A stretch of 64,000 nt of DNA from Deinococcus betulae. Its GTDB lineage: Bacteria > Deinococcota > Deinococci > Deinococcales > Deinococcaceae. Below are positions 21,725 to 31,829 of this stretch, in pieces. The position numbers were made by a program, and so were the translations under genes. The stretch covers positions 124,001-188,000 of the forward strand of contig NZ_JAIQXU010000001.1 in the NCBI RefSeq assembly GCF_020166395.1, in the 5' to 3' direction. The notes under the pieces were generated by a model. The model saw nothing but the letters and a program-made list of their open reading frames with translations. It searched no databases and was not told where the DNA came from. How positions within the stretch are numbered: position 1 is the stretch's first letter; each line of letters opens with the position of its first letter.

Positions 21725-22027
21725 TTGACCGTGCAGGACGCCTTGGGCTTCGCCTTCCGCCTGTTCGTGGTGTGGCAGGTGGTGTGGGGCCTGGTGGCTT
21801 TTGTGGCCATGTGGCGTGATAAGCGGCTGGCCCAGGAACGCCGAACCAGAATCCCAGAAGCGCAGCTGCACCGCCTGGAAGCCTGGGGCGGCTGGCTGGG
21901 GTCAGGCCTGGCGCAGGTGACGCTGCGGCACAAAACGCGCAAGAAGGTCTACCAGCGCGTTTTTCGTCGTTCCGCCAGCCTCTGGCTGATCGCCTGGCTT
22001 GTCCTGGGCATCCTTCAGGTTCTCTAG
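21725..22027 (+). CDS. DUF1294 membrane protein
   Basis: A 100-residue protein with two or three hydrophobic segments and the DUF1294 core: 'FVAMWRDKRLAQ' followed by 'RIPEAQLHRLEAWGGWLGS' and 'KTRKKVYQRVF'. DUF1294 proteins are small integral membrane proteins without an assigned reaction; some carry a cold-shock domain, absent here. The start is a TTG at 21725, chosen because GAGGAGG ends 6 bases upstream and no ATG fits. This is an ordinary ribosome-binding site in a region where most genes are leaderless. Confidence 0.8.
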   Translation: MTVQDALGFAFRLFVVWQVVWGLVAFVAMWRDKRLAQERRTRIPEAQLHRLEAWGGWLGSGLAQVTLRHKTRKKVYQRVFRRSASLWLIAWLVLGILQVL

Positions 22028-22070
22028 TCTATCAAACGCTATCCAGTTAGCCATATTTTCTTTCATGCGC

Positions 22071-22076
22071 TAAGAT
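22071..22076 (+). promoter_or_regulatory. Leaderless promoter of lysZ
   Basis: TAAGAT 7 bases before the ATG at 22084. Confidence 0.5.
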
Positions 22077-22083
22077 CTTTGGC

Positions 22084-22887
<804 letters not shown>

Positions 22888-22902
22888 CGTGAAGGCGGGT
22901 GC

Positions 22903-22908
22903 TATGCT
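22903..22908 (+). promoter_or_regulatory. Leaderless promoter of the 93-aa gene
   Basis: TATGCT 9 bases before the ATG at 22918, so the gene does not depend only on lysZ transcription. Confidence 0.5.
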
Positions 22909-22917
22909 TGCGCGCCG

Positions 22918-23199
22918 ATGCCCAGCGCCCCTGAACTGCTGCACTTTCTGACGGTCCGGGGTGGCCGGGAATACCGCGTCACCGCCCTGCTGCGGGCCGG
23001 TCGCGGCAAGAAAGCCACCGTGCGCGAACTGGGCGACTACCGCCTGACCGTGCGCGGCGAAACGGTGCAGGCCACAGGCCCCAGCGGGCAGACCCGGCAC
23101 CTCAGTCCCGAGGAGTTTCTGAACGTGTTCGGCTCCTATACCTTTACCCCTGCCGAGCCGACTGGTCTGATGACCGACCTGGGACCGCTGTTCGGCTAG
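22918..23199 (+). CDS. Hypothetical protein, 93 aa
   Basis: I recognise no family. The protein has strands such as REYRVTALLRAGRGKKATVR, YRLTVRGETVQA and a short helix 'SPEEFLNVFGSYTF'. It is soluble, without signal peptide or membrane helix. It lies 30 bases after lysZ on the same strand and ends just before a shared terminator. Its own promoter box suggests a real gene. The end 'TGLMTDLGPLFG' is Gly/Leu-rich. Confidence 0.6.
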   Translation: MPSAPELLHFLTVRGGREYRVTALLRAGRGKKATVRELGDYRLTVRGETVQATGPSGQTRHLSPEEFLNVFGSYTFTPAEPTGLMTDLGPLFG

Positions 23200-23205
23200 C
23201 GGCAG

Positions 23206-23242
23206 GCCAAAGGCCCAGCGCAGAGTGTCTGGGCCCCTTGGC
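23206..23242. terminator. Bidirectional terminator between two converging genes
   Basis: GCCAAAGGCCCAG and CTGGGCCCCTTGGC form a long stem with one bulge, between the ends of the 93-aa gene and the HtrA gene that converge on it. Confidence 0.7.
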
Positions 23243-23251
23243 GTTACCGGG

Positions 23252-24562
<1,311 letters not shown>

Positions 24563-24667
24563 AGCCAGACTCTGCTGCCTGGGGGTTACGCCAGTGTTAA
24601 AACGCAGGGCGCATCACCACGGCTTAAGCTGCGCTCAAGACCAGGCATCAATACAAACAGTGAAAAG

Positions 24668-24692
24668 ACCTCGCCCTGGTAAGGAGCGAGGC
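24668..24692 (-). terminator. Probable terminator after the S1-domain gene
   Basis: On the minus strand GCCTCGC pairs with GCGAGG around an 11-base loop and TCTTTTC follows. It lies about 130 bases past the S1 gene stop. Confidence 0.55.
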
Positions 24693-24823
24693 CCTGTTGG
24701 AAGACTGGCTGCTGTTGGTCAGATGGTGAGACCAGCCGCACGCTGAGAGGTCAGCGCCAGGCCAGTCAGCCAGTTTTGACCCGAAGTGAATCGCCTTTGA
24801 AAGCAATTCCCTTCCGGGCAAAG

Positions 24824-25204
24824 TTACTTCTTGCGCTTGGTGGCAGGTTTCTTGCCGCCGCCACCCGTGGTGCGCTCTTTGGCGTCGCGCATAAAGGAGC
24901 GCAGCTTGGCCTCGAACTGAGGGCTTTGCCGGCCGATGGCGCGGGGGCGGGGCACCTCCTCGGGTTCTTCCAGCAGCTCCTTGATGGACAGGTCCAGGCG
25001 GCCACGCTCGTCGCGGCCCAGCACCTTAACTTCCACGTTCTCGCCCTCGCGGACGTGATCGTGGATGTTCCGCACAAAGGAGTGCGCGATTTGTGAGATA
25101 TGGACCAGGCCCGTCTCACCGTTCTCGAACTGGATAAACGCGCCGAAATCCGTCACGCGCGTGACGCGGCCCTCCGCGACCGCGCCGGAATCAAGCTGCA
25201 CCAA
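24824..25204 (-). CDS. S1 RNA-binding domain protein (general stress protein 13-like)
   Basis: A 126-residue protein with one S1 domain at about 5-75: GAVAEGRVTRVTDFGAFIQF, GLVHISQIAHSFVRNIHDHV, VEVKVLGRDERGRLDLSIK. It resembles YugI/GSP13 of Bacillus, which binds ribosomes, and S1-only regulators in Deinococcus. The tail from about 90 is Lys/Arg-rich (GGGGKKPATKRKK) and likely binds RNA. AAGGAG lies 7 bases from a TTG at 25204 and 10 from a GTG at 25201; I use TTG. The AAGGAG sits inside an AAGGAGACCTCCTT palindrome, so it may be masked in the mRNA. Confidence 0.85.
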   Translation of the reverse strand: MVQLDSGAVAEGRVTRVTDFGAFIQFENGETGLVHISQIAHSFVRNIHDHVREGENVEVKVLGRDERGRLDLSIKELLEEPEEVPRPRAIGRQSPQFEAKLRSFMRDAKERTTGGGGKKPATKRKK

Positions 25205-25426
25205 AGGAGGTCTCCTTAAAAAGCATGGAACTCATGGTACACCATCCCCCGCCCCCCGTGCGCAGTTCCTGAGAATGAAGGGCAGAGGCGCACAGTGAAA
25301 GGCCCCTCGCCACCCCTTGCCTACCGTCAATCAGGACCTGTGTTGGACGCGGTCAAAGTGCATTTAAGACGGCCTCGTTGGCTCCTTCCAGCCAGGTCAG
25401 CCGGTACAGCCCATGAGAGCCCGCGC

Positions 25427-25432
25427 TAGATT
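25427..25432 (+). promoter_or_regulatory. Leaderless promoter of minC
   Basis: TAGATT 6 bases before the ATG at 25439. Confidence 0.5.
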
Positions 25433-25438
25433 GGCCTC

Positions 25439-26053
25439 ATGAAATTGCGCGGCACTCTGGGCGGGCTCAACCTCTTGCTGGAACCCGGCGATACCGGCCC
25501 GGCGGTGACCGAGGCGCTGGGCGTGCGTGCCGACCTGCTGGCCAGCCACGTCACGGTCGAGATTCAGGGTGACGCCGACCCAGACGCCCTGGACGCCGCC
25601 CTGCAGGCCATTCGGGCGGCGGGCGGCACGCCGGGCCGGGTGCGCGCCCCGCGCGTGAGCGTGCCGGCTCCGGCCCAGAGTGACGCCCCCGCCACGCCAG
25701 GCCCAGCCCGCACCCAGATTGTGCCCCACACGCTGCGCGCCGGCTTCCGTGAGACGTATCCCGGCAGCGTGATTGTGCTGGGCGACGTGAATCCAGGCGC
25801 CGAAATTCTGGCAGGCGGCGACGTGATCGTGGTGGGCGCCCTGCGCGGCCTGGCCCACGCGGGCACCGGAGGCAACGGCGACGCCATCGTGTGGGCGCGG
25901 CCGATTGCCAGCGCCCAGATCCGCATTGGCGACGCCGTGGCCCGCGCGCCCGAGGGCAGCAGCCTGAGCAACATGCGCCACCGCGACGATCAGCCCCTGG
26001 CCGAGATTGCCCGCTTGCAAGACGGCGTTATTCAGATTGACGTGCAGAAATAG
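25439..26053 (+). CDS. minC: Septum site-determining protein MinC
   Basis: MinC blocks FtsZ ring formation away from midcell together with MinD. The C-terminal beta-helix domain is unmistakable at about 105-195: YPGSVIVLGDVNPGAEILAG, then DVIVVGALRGLAHAGTGGNG and ARPIASAQIRIGDAVARAPE. The N-terminal half (1-90) is the FtsZ-facing domain, shorter than in Escherichia coli. The total of 204 residues is near the usual 200-230. minD and minE are not adjacent in this window, so the operon is split from the usual minCD order. Confidence 0.88.
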   Translation: MKLRGTLGGLNLLLEPGDTGPAVTEALGVRADLLASHVTVEIQGDADPDALDAALQAIRAAGGTPGRVRAPRVSVPAPAQSDAPATPGPARTQIVPHTLRAGFRETYPGSVIVLGDVNPGAEILAGGDVIVVGALRGLAHAGTGGNGDAIVWARPIASAQIRIGDAVARAPEGSSLSNMRHRDDQPLAEIARLQDGVIQIDVQK

Positions 26054-26089
26054 GGCGTGGGACGCGGGCTTGTCCCGTACCCCGCGTTC

Positions 26090-27517
26090 TTACACCCCGG
26101 CCGGAAACTGCACGCCGCCCAGCAGGCGGTTCAGGTGCGCGGCGTGGGCCAGCAGGGGCGCGTCGGCGCCCGCAGGGGCCACCAGCAGGATGCCGCCGGG
26201 CTGGGCGCCGTTCTGGGCAGGCACCGGCAGGGCCAGGCTGGGGTACCCCGCCTTTGCCGCCAGGTGATAGCCGCGAATGCCGGGAAAAACCACCAGGTCC
26301 AGGCCCTGCGCGAACAGGGCGTCAAACCCGCGCGTGCGGGTCAGGGTCAGGTCGCGTGCGCGCGCCAGGCGGTAGGCGGCCTCGCTGCCGTCGCCGCGTG
26401 TGGCCTGGGCGGCGTGCAGCAGGGTCTGGCCGTAGCGCAGCAGCGTTTCGGGGTCGCGGCCCCCGGCCTCGATCACCTCGGCCAGGCTGCGCGGCCCGCT
26501 GGTCACGCCCGCCAGGTAGGCGTTCAGGTCGCCCTTGAACTCGTATTCCAGCACCTCCATGCCCACACCCACCGCCTTCAGGTCGGTGCGGGTGGGGAAC
26601 TTCAGGTCGTGCAGGGTGGCGCCCGCCGCGCGCATGGTCTGCACCGCCCTGTCGAGCGCCTGCGTTTCTGACTCGCTGAGGCTGTCCTCGTCGCGCAGGA
26701 TGCCGATGGCCGCGCCGTCCAGTGCGCCTTCGGTCAGGGCCAGGTCGGGCACAGGCAGGCGGCGCGTGGCCTCGTCACGGTCGTCGGGACCGGCCATCAC
26801 GGAGAGCAGCAGCGCGGCGTCGCGCACACTGCGCGTGAGGGGGCCAGCCGTGTCCTGACTGTGGCTGATGGGCACGACGCCGGTGCGCGGGATTAACCCC
26901 AGGGTGGGCTTCAGACCGATGACGCCGTTCTGGTGCGCCGGACTGACGATGCTGCCACTGGTTTCGGTGCCAATCGCCGCCACGCACAGGCGGGCCGCCA
27001 CCGCCACGCCGCTGCCGGCGCTGCTGCCGCCGGTGTCCAGGCCCGCGCCCCAAGGGTTGACGGCCTGCCCGCCGGCGCTGGAATAGCCGTTGGGCATGCC
27101 CAGGGTCATGAAATTGGCCCACTCCGTCAGGTTGGCCTTGCCCAGAATCACAGCGCCCGCCGCGCGCAGCCGGGCCACCAGCGGGGCGTCGGTGGCCGGC
27201 ATATGCCCGCGCATCAGGGCGCTGCCGGCCGTGGTGGGCAGGCCCGCCACGTCGATATTGTCCTTGACCAGCACCGGCACCCCATGCAGCGCGCCGCGCC
27301 GCCCGGCAGGTAGACGGTCCAGGGCGTCGGCGTCGGCCTGGGCCTGTGGGTTTACGGCAATCACGGCACGCAGGCGTGGGTTGTGGGCATTCAGACGGGA
27401 GAGGTACAGCCGCGCCACCTCGGCGCAGGTCAGGTCACCCCGGCGGGTAGCAGCAGCCAGCGTCACGGCGTCCAGGTCCAGAATCGGGTCAGGGATGGTA
27501 GGGGTCACGGCCCTCAC
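26090..27517 (-). CDS. Amidase signature-family amidase
   Basis: A 475-residue amidase-signature hydrolase. The catalytic Ser-cisSer-Lys triad is in [15 protein letters not shown] (Lys), [11 protein letters not shown] (cis Ser) and [15 protein letters not shown] (signature). The family includes aryl- and fatty-acid amide hydrolases and the GatA subunit; the absence of gatB/gatC here and the length favour a general amidase. It starts with GTG at 27517, 56 bases from the pheA start on the other strand. A role in releasing an amide nitrogen or cleaving an amide lipid is possible but not shown. Confidence 0.88.
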   Translation of the reverse strand: MRAVTPTIPDPILDLDAVTLAAATRRGDLTCAEVARLYLSRLNAHNPRLRAVIAVNPQAQADADALDRLPAGRRGALHGVPVLVKDNIDVAGLPTTAGSALMRGHMPATDAPLVARLRAAGAVILGKANLTEWANFMTLGMPNGYSSAGGQAVNPWGAGLDTGGSSAGSGVAVAARLCVAAIGTETSGSIVSPAHQNGVIGLKPTLGLIPRTGVVPISHSQDTAGPLTRSVRDAALLLSVMAGPDDRDEATRRLPVPDLALTEGALDGAAIGILRDEDSLSESETQALDRAVQTMRAAGATLHDLKFPTRTDLKAVGVGMEVLEYEFKGDLNAYLAGVTSGPRSLAEVIEAGGRDPETLLRYGQTLLHAAQATRGDGSEAAYRLARARDLTLTRTRGFDALFAQGLDLVVFPGIRGYHLAAKAGYPSLALPVPAQNGAQPGGILLVAPAGADAPLLAHAAHLNRLLGGVQFPAGV

Positions 27518-27560
27518 GATACGTCTATGCGCGGCCGCTGGCGGGCACAGGCCGCTGCGC

Positions 27561-27566
27561 TAGCGT
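27561..27566 (+). promoter_or_regulatory. Leaderless promoter of pheA
   Basis: TAGCGT lies 7 bases before the ATG at 27574. It overlaps the alternative in-frame GTG at 27565, which excludes that codon as the start. Confidence 0.5.
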
Positions 27567-27573
27567 GGCGGGC

Positions 27574-28410
27574 ATGACTGCCGCGCCCGCTCCCACCGCC
27601 TTTCAGGGCAACCCCGGTTCTTACGGCGAGATTGCCGCGCTGCATGCCGTCCCCGGCGCTGCCGAGACGCGCGGTTACCCCACCTTTCATGAGGTGGCGC
27701 GCGCCGTGGAAAGCGGCGAGGCCGCCTGCGGCGTGCTGCCTGTGGAAAACAGCCTGATGGGCGCCATCCACCAGAGCATTGACCTGCTCAGTGAAACCGA
27801 CCTGCATGTGGTCGGCGAGGTGGTCGTGCGCGTGTCGCACTGCCTGATGGCGCTGCCCGGCGTGGCCCTGGAGGAGATTCGCCGGGTGGCCAGTCAGCAG
27901 CCCGCCCTGGACCAGTGCACCCAGCTGATTCGGCAGTACGGCTGGCAACCTGTGGCAGCCCACGACACTGCCGGCAGCGCCCGGAATCTGGCCAGCAGCG
28001 GCGAGCGCGACCTGGCCGCCATCGCCAGTGCGCGGGCGGCCGAGCTGTACGGCCTGAATATTCTGGCCCGCCAAATCGAGGACGAGCCCTTTAACTACAC
28101 CCGTTTCATGGTGCTGTCGCGTCAGGAACCCGCGCCCAGCGACGCGCCCCACAAGACCAGCCTGGTCTTCGCTGTGCGCCACACGCCCGGCTTTCTGGTC
28201 GAGACCCTGAATGAACTGCGCGGCCTGAACCTGTCGCGCATCGAGAGCCGCCCGCGCCGCGACCGCGCCTGGAGCTACCTGATGTACGTGGATATTGAGG
28301 GCAGCGCCCACGACCCGCAGGTGGCGCAGGCGCTGGCCGGGGTGCTGCGTAAGGCCAGTTACGCCAAAATTATCGGCTCGTACCCGGCCGCACAGGGCAC
28401 GGTGGAGTGA
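27574..28410 (+). CDS. pheA: Prephenate dehydratase
   Basis: A 278-residue monofunctional prephenate dehydratase that makes phenylpyruvate for phenylalanine. The catalytic domain (1-180) shows [33 protein letters not shown], and [11 protein letters not shown], where the TRF motif is catalytic. The C-terminal ACT domain (190-270) has [20 protein letters not shown] and the ESRP motif that binds phenylalanine for feedback control. There is no chorismate-mutase domain. Confidence 0.94.
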   Translation: MTAAPAPTAFQGNPGSYGEIAALHAVPGAAETRGYPTFHEVARAVESGEAACGVLPVENSLMGAIHQSIDLLSETDLHVVGEVVVRVSHCLMALPGVALEEIRRVASQQPALDQCTQLIRQYGWQPVAAHDTAGSARNLASSGERDLAAIASARAAELYGLNILARQIEDEPFNYTRFMVLSRQEPAPSDAPHKTSLVFAVRHTPGFLVETLNELRGLNLSRIESRPRRDRAWSYLMYVDIEGSAHDPQVAQALAGVLRKASYAKIIGSYPAAQGTVE

Positions 28411-28791
28411 AAGACGCCTGGCCTGAAGGCGCGCCCAGCCTCCTGCTCGAAACAGCCCTGCCAGACACGGCGTTAGGCGCTGCCTTGTCAGACAGGCAGG
28501 CCACTGACGTTCAGCCCGCCTTGAACGACATGGCCCTGAAGGGTGGCAGGTAGAGGACCTGCTTCAGGTGACCTCCTGCTGGATGGTGGTTGGGCCAGCG
28601 GTAAGCAGGGCTTAGGCGAAGTTCAGACGGCGGTGCTCGGGATGCGTCTTGATTGGCCCCTGTCTGTCACCAGAGTGCCAGACGCGAGGCGACCTGGGAC
28701 CCATCGCAGGCCCTTTGCTGAATTGAGGGCGAACAAGGCCTGCACGCTCAACTTAGGCCGCTTTTTGCCGCGCCCGTGGCACCATGAAGTG
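28411..28791. other. No gene seen
   Basis: Three short inverted motifs near 28430-28500 could form weak hairpins downstream of pheA. An open frame from 28543 joins the SDR gene in frame, but its residues (WASGKQGLGEVQTAV...) do not fit the family and it has no promoter or ribosome-binding site. Confidence 0.45.
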
Positions 28792-29634
28792 ATGCCGCGC
28801 CTGTCTCGCCTTCTGCTCTCGCCCCCCGCCTGCCGCGACCCGGCAGCGCTGCGGAACGTGGCCGCCGGGCGCACTGTGCTGGTGACGGGTGCCTCGTCGG
28901 GGATTGGCGCAGCGGCGGCGCGGCAGCTGGGGCAAGCCGGCGCCACCACGCTGATGCTGGCCCGGCGCCCGGACAGGCTGGAGGCCGTGGCGGCGCAGAT
29001 TCGGGCCGCTGGTGGACAGGCGCAGGTCTACCCCGCCGACCTGGGCGACCCCGCGCAAGTGGAAGCCGTGGCCCGCGCCATCCTGGCCGACCACCCCCAG
29101 CTAGACGCAGTGGTCAGCAACGCGGGGCGCTCGGTACGGCGGCGGGCCCAGGACGGCGCGCCAAAAGCAGACCTGCCCCGGCTGTTGGGGGTCAATTTCA
29201 GCGGCCCAGCGGCGCTGCTGCTGGCGCTGCGCCCGGCGCTGGCCAGGGGCAGCGTGCTCATCAATGTCTCCAGCGTGTCGGCGCGGCATATAGGGGCGCC
29301 GCGCTGGGGGGCATATCAGGGGAGCAAGGCGGGCTTTGACCTGTGGCTTCAGGCCGCCGCTGCCGAGTGGCCGGGCGTGCATGTGGCCAGCGTCTACCTC
29401 CCTCTTGTGCGCACCCCCATGAGCGCCCCGACGCGCCTGTACCGCTGCCTGCCGGCCCTGAGCGACGACGAGGCGGCCCAGGCCGTGCTCTTTCCCCTGG
29501 TGCGCCCGGTGGTGCGGGTGGCCCCGTGGTGGCTGCGCGGCGCCGAACTGGCCAGCCTGCTGGCACCAGCTGCATTGGGACGCGGTTTGCGCGCCCTAGA
29601 ACGGCTCGAACGCCGCTGGGAGACCCGGCCGTGA
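28792..29634 (+). CDS. Short-chain dehydrogenase/reductase, paired with an AMP-ligase
   Basis: A 280-residue classical SDR. The cofactor site is TVLVTGASSGIGAAAARQLG, the structural NAG is VVSNAGRSV, and the catalytic Ser and YxxxK are in VSSVSARH and GAYQGSKAGF. The C-terminus (VRPVVRVAPWWLRG) is longer and basic, as in membrane-associated SDRs. The stop overlaps the GTG of the ligase gene by 4 bases (GTGA). I use the ATG at 28792; the ATG eight bases upstream reads only MK then stop. An acyl-CoA or activated acid made by the ligase is a likely starting point, but the substrate is not known. Confidence 0.88.
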   Translation: MPRLSRLLLSPPACRDPAALRNVAAGRTVLVTGASSGIGAAAARQLGQAGATTLMLARRPDRLEAVAAQIRAAGGQAQVYPADLGDPAQVEAVARAILADHPQLDAVVSNAGRSVRRRAQDGAPKADLPRLLGVNFSGPAALLLALRPALARGSVLINVSSVSARHIGAPRWGAYQGSKAGFDLWLQAAAAEWPGVHVASVYLPLVRTPMSAPTRLYRCLPALSDDEAAQAVLFPLVRPVVRVAPWWLRGAELASLLAPAALGRGLRALERLERRWETRP

Positions 29635-31118
29635 GGGCCGCGTGGGCCGCCCTGAAAGCAACCGGCGTGCTGGCGCCGGCCCCGTTGCCAGCCGCCGCCG
29701 GATTGCTGTGGCAGGTCGCGCGGCACGGCCCCACCCTGTACGCTCTGGTCGCCTGGCATGCCCAGCGGACCCCAGCGCGAATGGCCCTCTCCGGCGGCCA
29801 TGAGAGCATGACCTTTGCCGAGTTACAGGCCCGCGCAGACCATGTGGCAGCCTGCCTGCGCCCATACACGCCGCCTGGGACCGTGGTGGCACTGCCAGCG
29901 GGGGACGGCTTGCCTTTCGTGGCCGCGCTGATGGCGGGCCTGCGCCTGGGGCTGCGGGTGGTGCTGCTGCCGCCTGGACAGGATGAGAGCGCCACCGCAT
30001 GCCTGCTGGCCCGACTAAACGTACAGGCCCTCCTCACCGATGATCCGGGCCTGGCTGGTCTGGGCGTGCCGTGTCTGTCCCTGCACCGGAGCCCCGCTCA
30101 AAGGTTCGGGCCAGGCTGGCCCCGCGCTGGGCGCCTGGTCCTGCTCACTTCAGGCACCACTGGCGAGCCGCGTCCGGTTACCCGCCGCGTGAAACCACTG
30201 GCGGCCGGGCGTCTGATGCTGGCCCTGCTGGCGGCGCTGCGGCCCCACCAGGACGCGCCAGTTCTGCTGCCGCTGCCTCTATGGCACGGGCATGGGCTGG
30301 CCACCCTGGCCCTGTGCCTGGCGCTGGGCACGCGGCTGCACCTGTGCCGGGGCACACCCGCCGCCGAGTTGTGGGCGGTCATGACGCGCCAGGGCACACA
30401 GATACTGGTGCTCGTGCCCACCCTGCTGCGCCGCCTGATGGACGCGCCAGGGTCGGCACCCAGCCTCCGCACGGTCGTCTGCGGCTCGGCACCGCTGGAC
30501 CCGGCGCTGGCCAGGCGCACCCAGGCGCGACTGGGCCCCGCGCTGCACAATCTGTACGGCAGCACCGAAACGGGCCTGATTTCGCTGGCCACGCCAGACG
30601 ATCTGTGCGCCGTGCCAGACAGCGTGGGCCGCCCATTGCCCGGCGTACGGGTGCGCCGCGCGGCGGACGGCCAACTGCAGGTGAGCGGACTGCTGACGCG
30701 ACAGTGGCTGAACACCGGCGACCTGGGTTCGCTGGACGGTGCGGGCCGCCTGCATCTGGTGGGGCGGGCCGACGACCTGATGGTCATTGGCGGCGAGAAC
30801 ATCTGGCCTGCACAGCTAGAGGCCGCCCTGCTGGGGCTCCCCGGCGTGCGGGCCTGCGCGGTCTTTCCAGTGGCGTGTGCCGAGTACGGCCAGCGGCCCG
30901 CCGCGTTCGTGGAGCTTGAACCGGGGGTTTCAGCGGCCAGGCTTCAGGCGGCCCTGGCCGCGCGGTTGCCCTGGCGCCTGCGCCCTGCCCCGTTGACTGT
31001 GGTGCCCGAACTGCCCCTGACACCCAGCGGCAAGGTGGCCCGTACAGTCCTCAAAGCTTGGCTGAACCAGGAAGAACCGGCCGGGCTGACGGAGCATGAG
31101 CTGTGTCCGGGACACTAA
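29631..31118 (+). CDS. AMP-binding (acyl-CoA synthetase/ligase-like) enzyme
   Basis: A 495-residue ANL-superfamily ligase that activates a carboxylate with ATP. Motifs: VLLTSGTTGEPRPVTRR (P-loop), NLYGSTETGLIS, TGDLGSLDGAGRLHLVGRAD, DLMVIGGENIWPAQLE, and the C-terminal LTPSGKVARTV whose Lys completes adenylation. The P-loop 'SGTTGEPRP' is a variant of 'SGTTGxPKG' with PR in place of PK. It lacks a phosphopantetheine carrier, so the acceptor is CoA, a carrier protein elsewhere, or an amine. The start is GTG at 29631, overlapping the SDR stop. Confidence 0.88.
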   Translation: MRAAWAALKATGVLAPAPLPAAAGLLWQVARHGPTLYALVAWHAQRTPARMALSGGHESMTFAELQARADHVAACLRPYTPPGTVVALPAGDGLPFVAALMAGLRLGLRVVLLPPGQDESATACLLARLNVQALLTDDPGLAGLGVPCLSLHRSPAQRFGPGWPRAGRLVLLTSGTTGEPRPVTRRVKPLAAGRLMLALLAALRPHQDAPVLLPLPLWHGHGLATLALCLALGTRLHLCRGTPAAELWAVMTRQGTQILVLVPTLLRRLMDAPGSAPSLRTVVCGSAPLDPALARRTQARLGPALHNLYGSTETGLISLATPDDLCAVPDSVGRPLPGVRVRRAADGQLQVSGLLTRQWLNTGDLGSLDGAGRLHLVGRADDLMVIGGENIWPAQLEAALLGLPGVRACAVFPVACAEYGQRPAAFVELEPGVSAARLQAALAARLPWRLRPAPLTVVPELPLTPSGKVARTVLKAWLNQEEPAGLTEHELCPGH

Positions 31119-31285
31119 GTTCAAAGCTTGCCGAACAGCGCGTAGCGCAGGCACTTGCTCTTGCCTCAGCAGGCTTGTTTGCGCTCCGCTGACCCTTCGG
31201 CTGCGATTCACCGTAGAGTGCCGACCCTGCCGGTAGACCTGTTTGTGCTCCTGCTCTCATGCTTGTGCAGGTGTCAGCGGCCGGC

Positions 31286-31458
31286 TACACGGATTCCATC
31301 TGGCCCGCCAACACATCACAACAGAACCGACGTATCAACTCCACGCCTGTCGGTCCGCTTGTTACCTTTCTGCAAAGCTCTTCGAGCGTGCTGAGCCGCT
31401 TTGTCAGTTCGCTGGGATTCAATTATTTTCGCAACCGATGGAATCGGAATCCGGTTTA
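31286..31458 (-). repeat. Dispersed repeat, copy B (173 bp, reversed)
   Basis: Read on the minus strand it begins TAAACCGGATTCCGATTCC and ends in GGAATCCGTGTA. It shares 'GCTCGAAGAGCTTTGCA' and 'GGCGTGGAG' with copy D. The TAA at its left edge is the stop codon of the 65-aa gene next to it. Confidence 0.75.
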
Positions 31459-31653
31459 CTTCAGGCCAGGAGTCGGCTCGACCAGGGTCCAGAGGTGGCG
31501 CAGCAGGGCGTCAGTGTCCTGAAATTCCAGCCAGGGAGCGGTCTGCTGCCCGGCGCGGACTTCCCGCAGGCCCAGGCGCTGCCCACCGCCGACCAGGCGC
31601 TCGATGCGGAGCTGGTACTCCTCGTGGGGGGAAAGATCGTCGTCGCGCCTCAT
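31456..31653 (-). CDS. Hypothetical protein, 65 aa
   Basis: A small hydrophilic protein (MRRDDDLSPHEEYQLRIERL ... RHLWTLVEPTPGLK) that I do not recognise. A TAGCCT box 8 bases upstream of the ATG at 31653 supports it as a real leaderless gene. The stop codon TAA at 31456-31458 is the first three bases of repeat copy B, so the repeat inserted at, or created, the end of this gene. Confidence 0.65.
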   Translation of the reverse strand: MRRDDDLSPHEEYQLRIERLVGGGQRLGLREVRAGQQTAPWLEFQDTDALLRHLWTLVEPTPGLK

Positions 31654-31661
31654 GGTGGGTC

Positions 31662-31667
31662 AGGCTA
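31662..31667 (-). promoter_or_regulatory. Leaderless promoter of the 65-aa gene
   Basis: TAGCCT 8 bases before the ATG at 31653. Confidence 0.5.
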
Positions 31668-31770
31668 AGGGACGGGGCGTTGCGGGGGCGTTGCAGATGC
31701 CCATGCCACCCTGAGGCCAAGTGCACCTCGCCATGCTGTAAACGCCGCTGTTTCGTTGGGTCACTCATTT

Positions 31771-31789
31771 CGGGGGCGTTTGCCCCCCG
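31771..31789 (+). terminator. Short GC hairpin upstream of the regulator gene
   Basis: CGGGGGC, GTTT loop, GCCCCCCG, placed 30 bases before the TAGACT box of the 901-aa gene. It could isolate this promoter from upstream transcription. Confidence 0.4.
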
Positions 31790-31818
31790 ACTGTTCTGGA
31801 TTCTGCCTTCAGAGTGTT

Positions 31819-31824
31819 TAGACT
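31819..31824 (+). promoter_or_regulatory. Leaderless promoter of the 901-aa regulator
   Basis: TAGACT 5 bases before the ATG at 31830. Confidence 0.5.
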
Positions 31825-31829
31825 GACCC

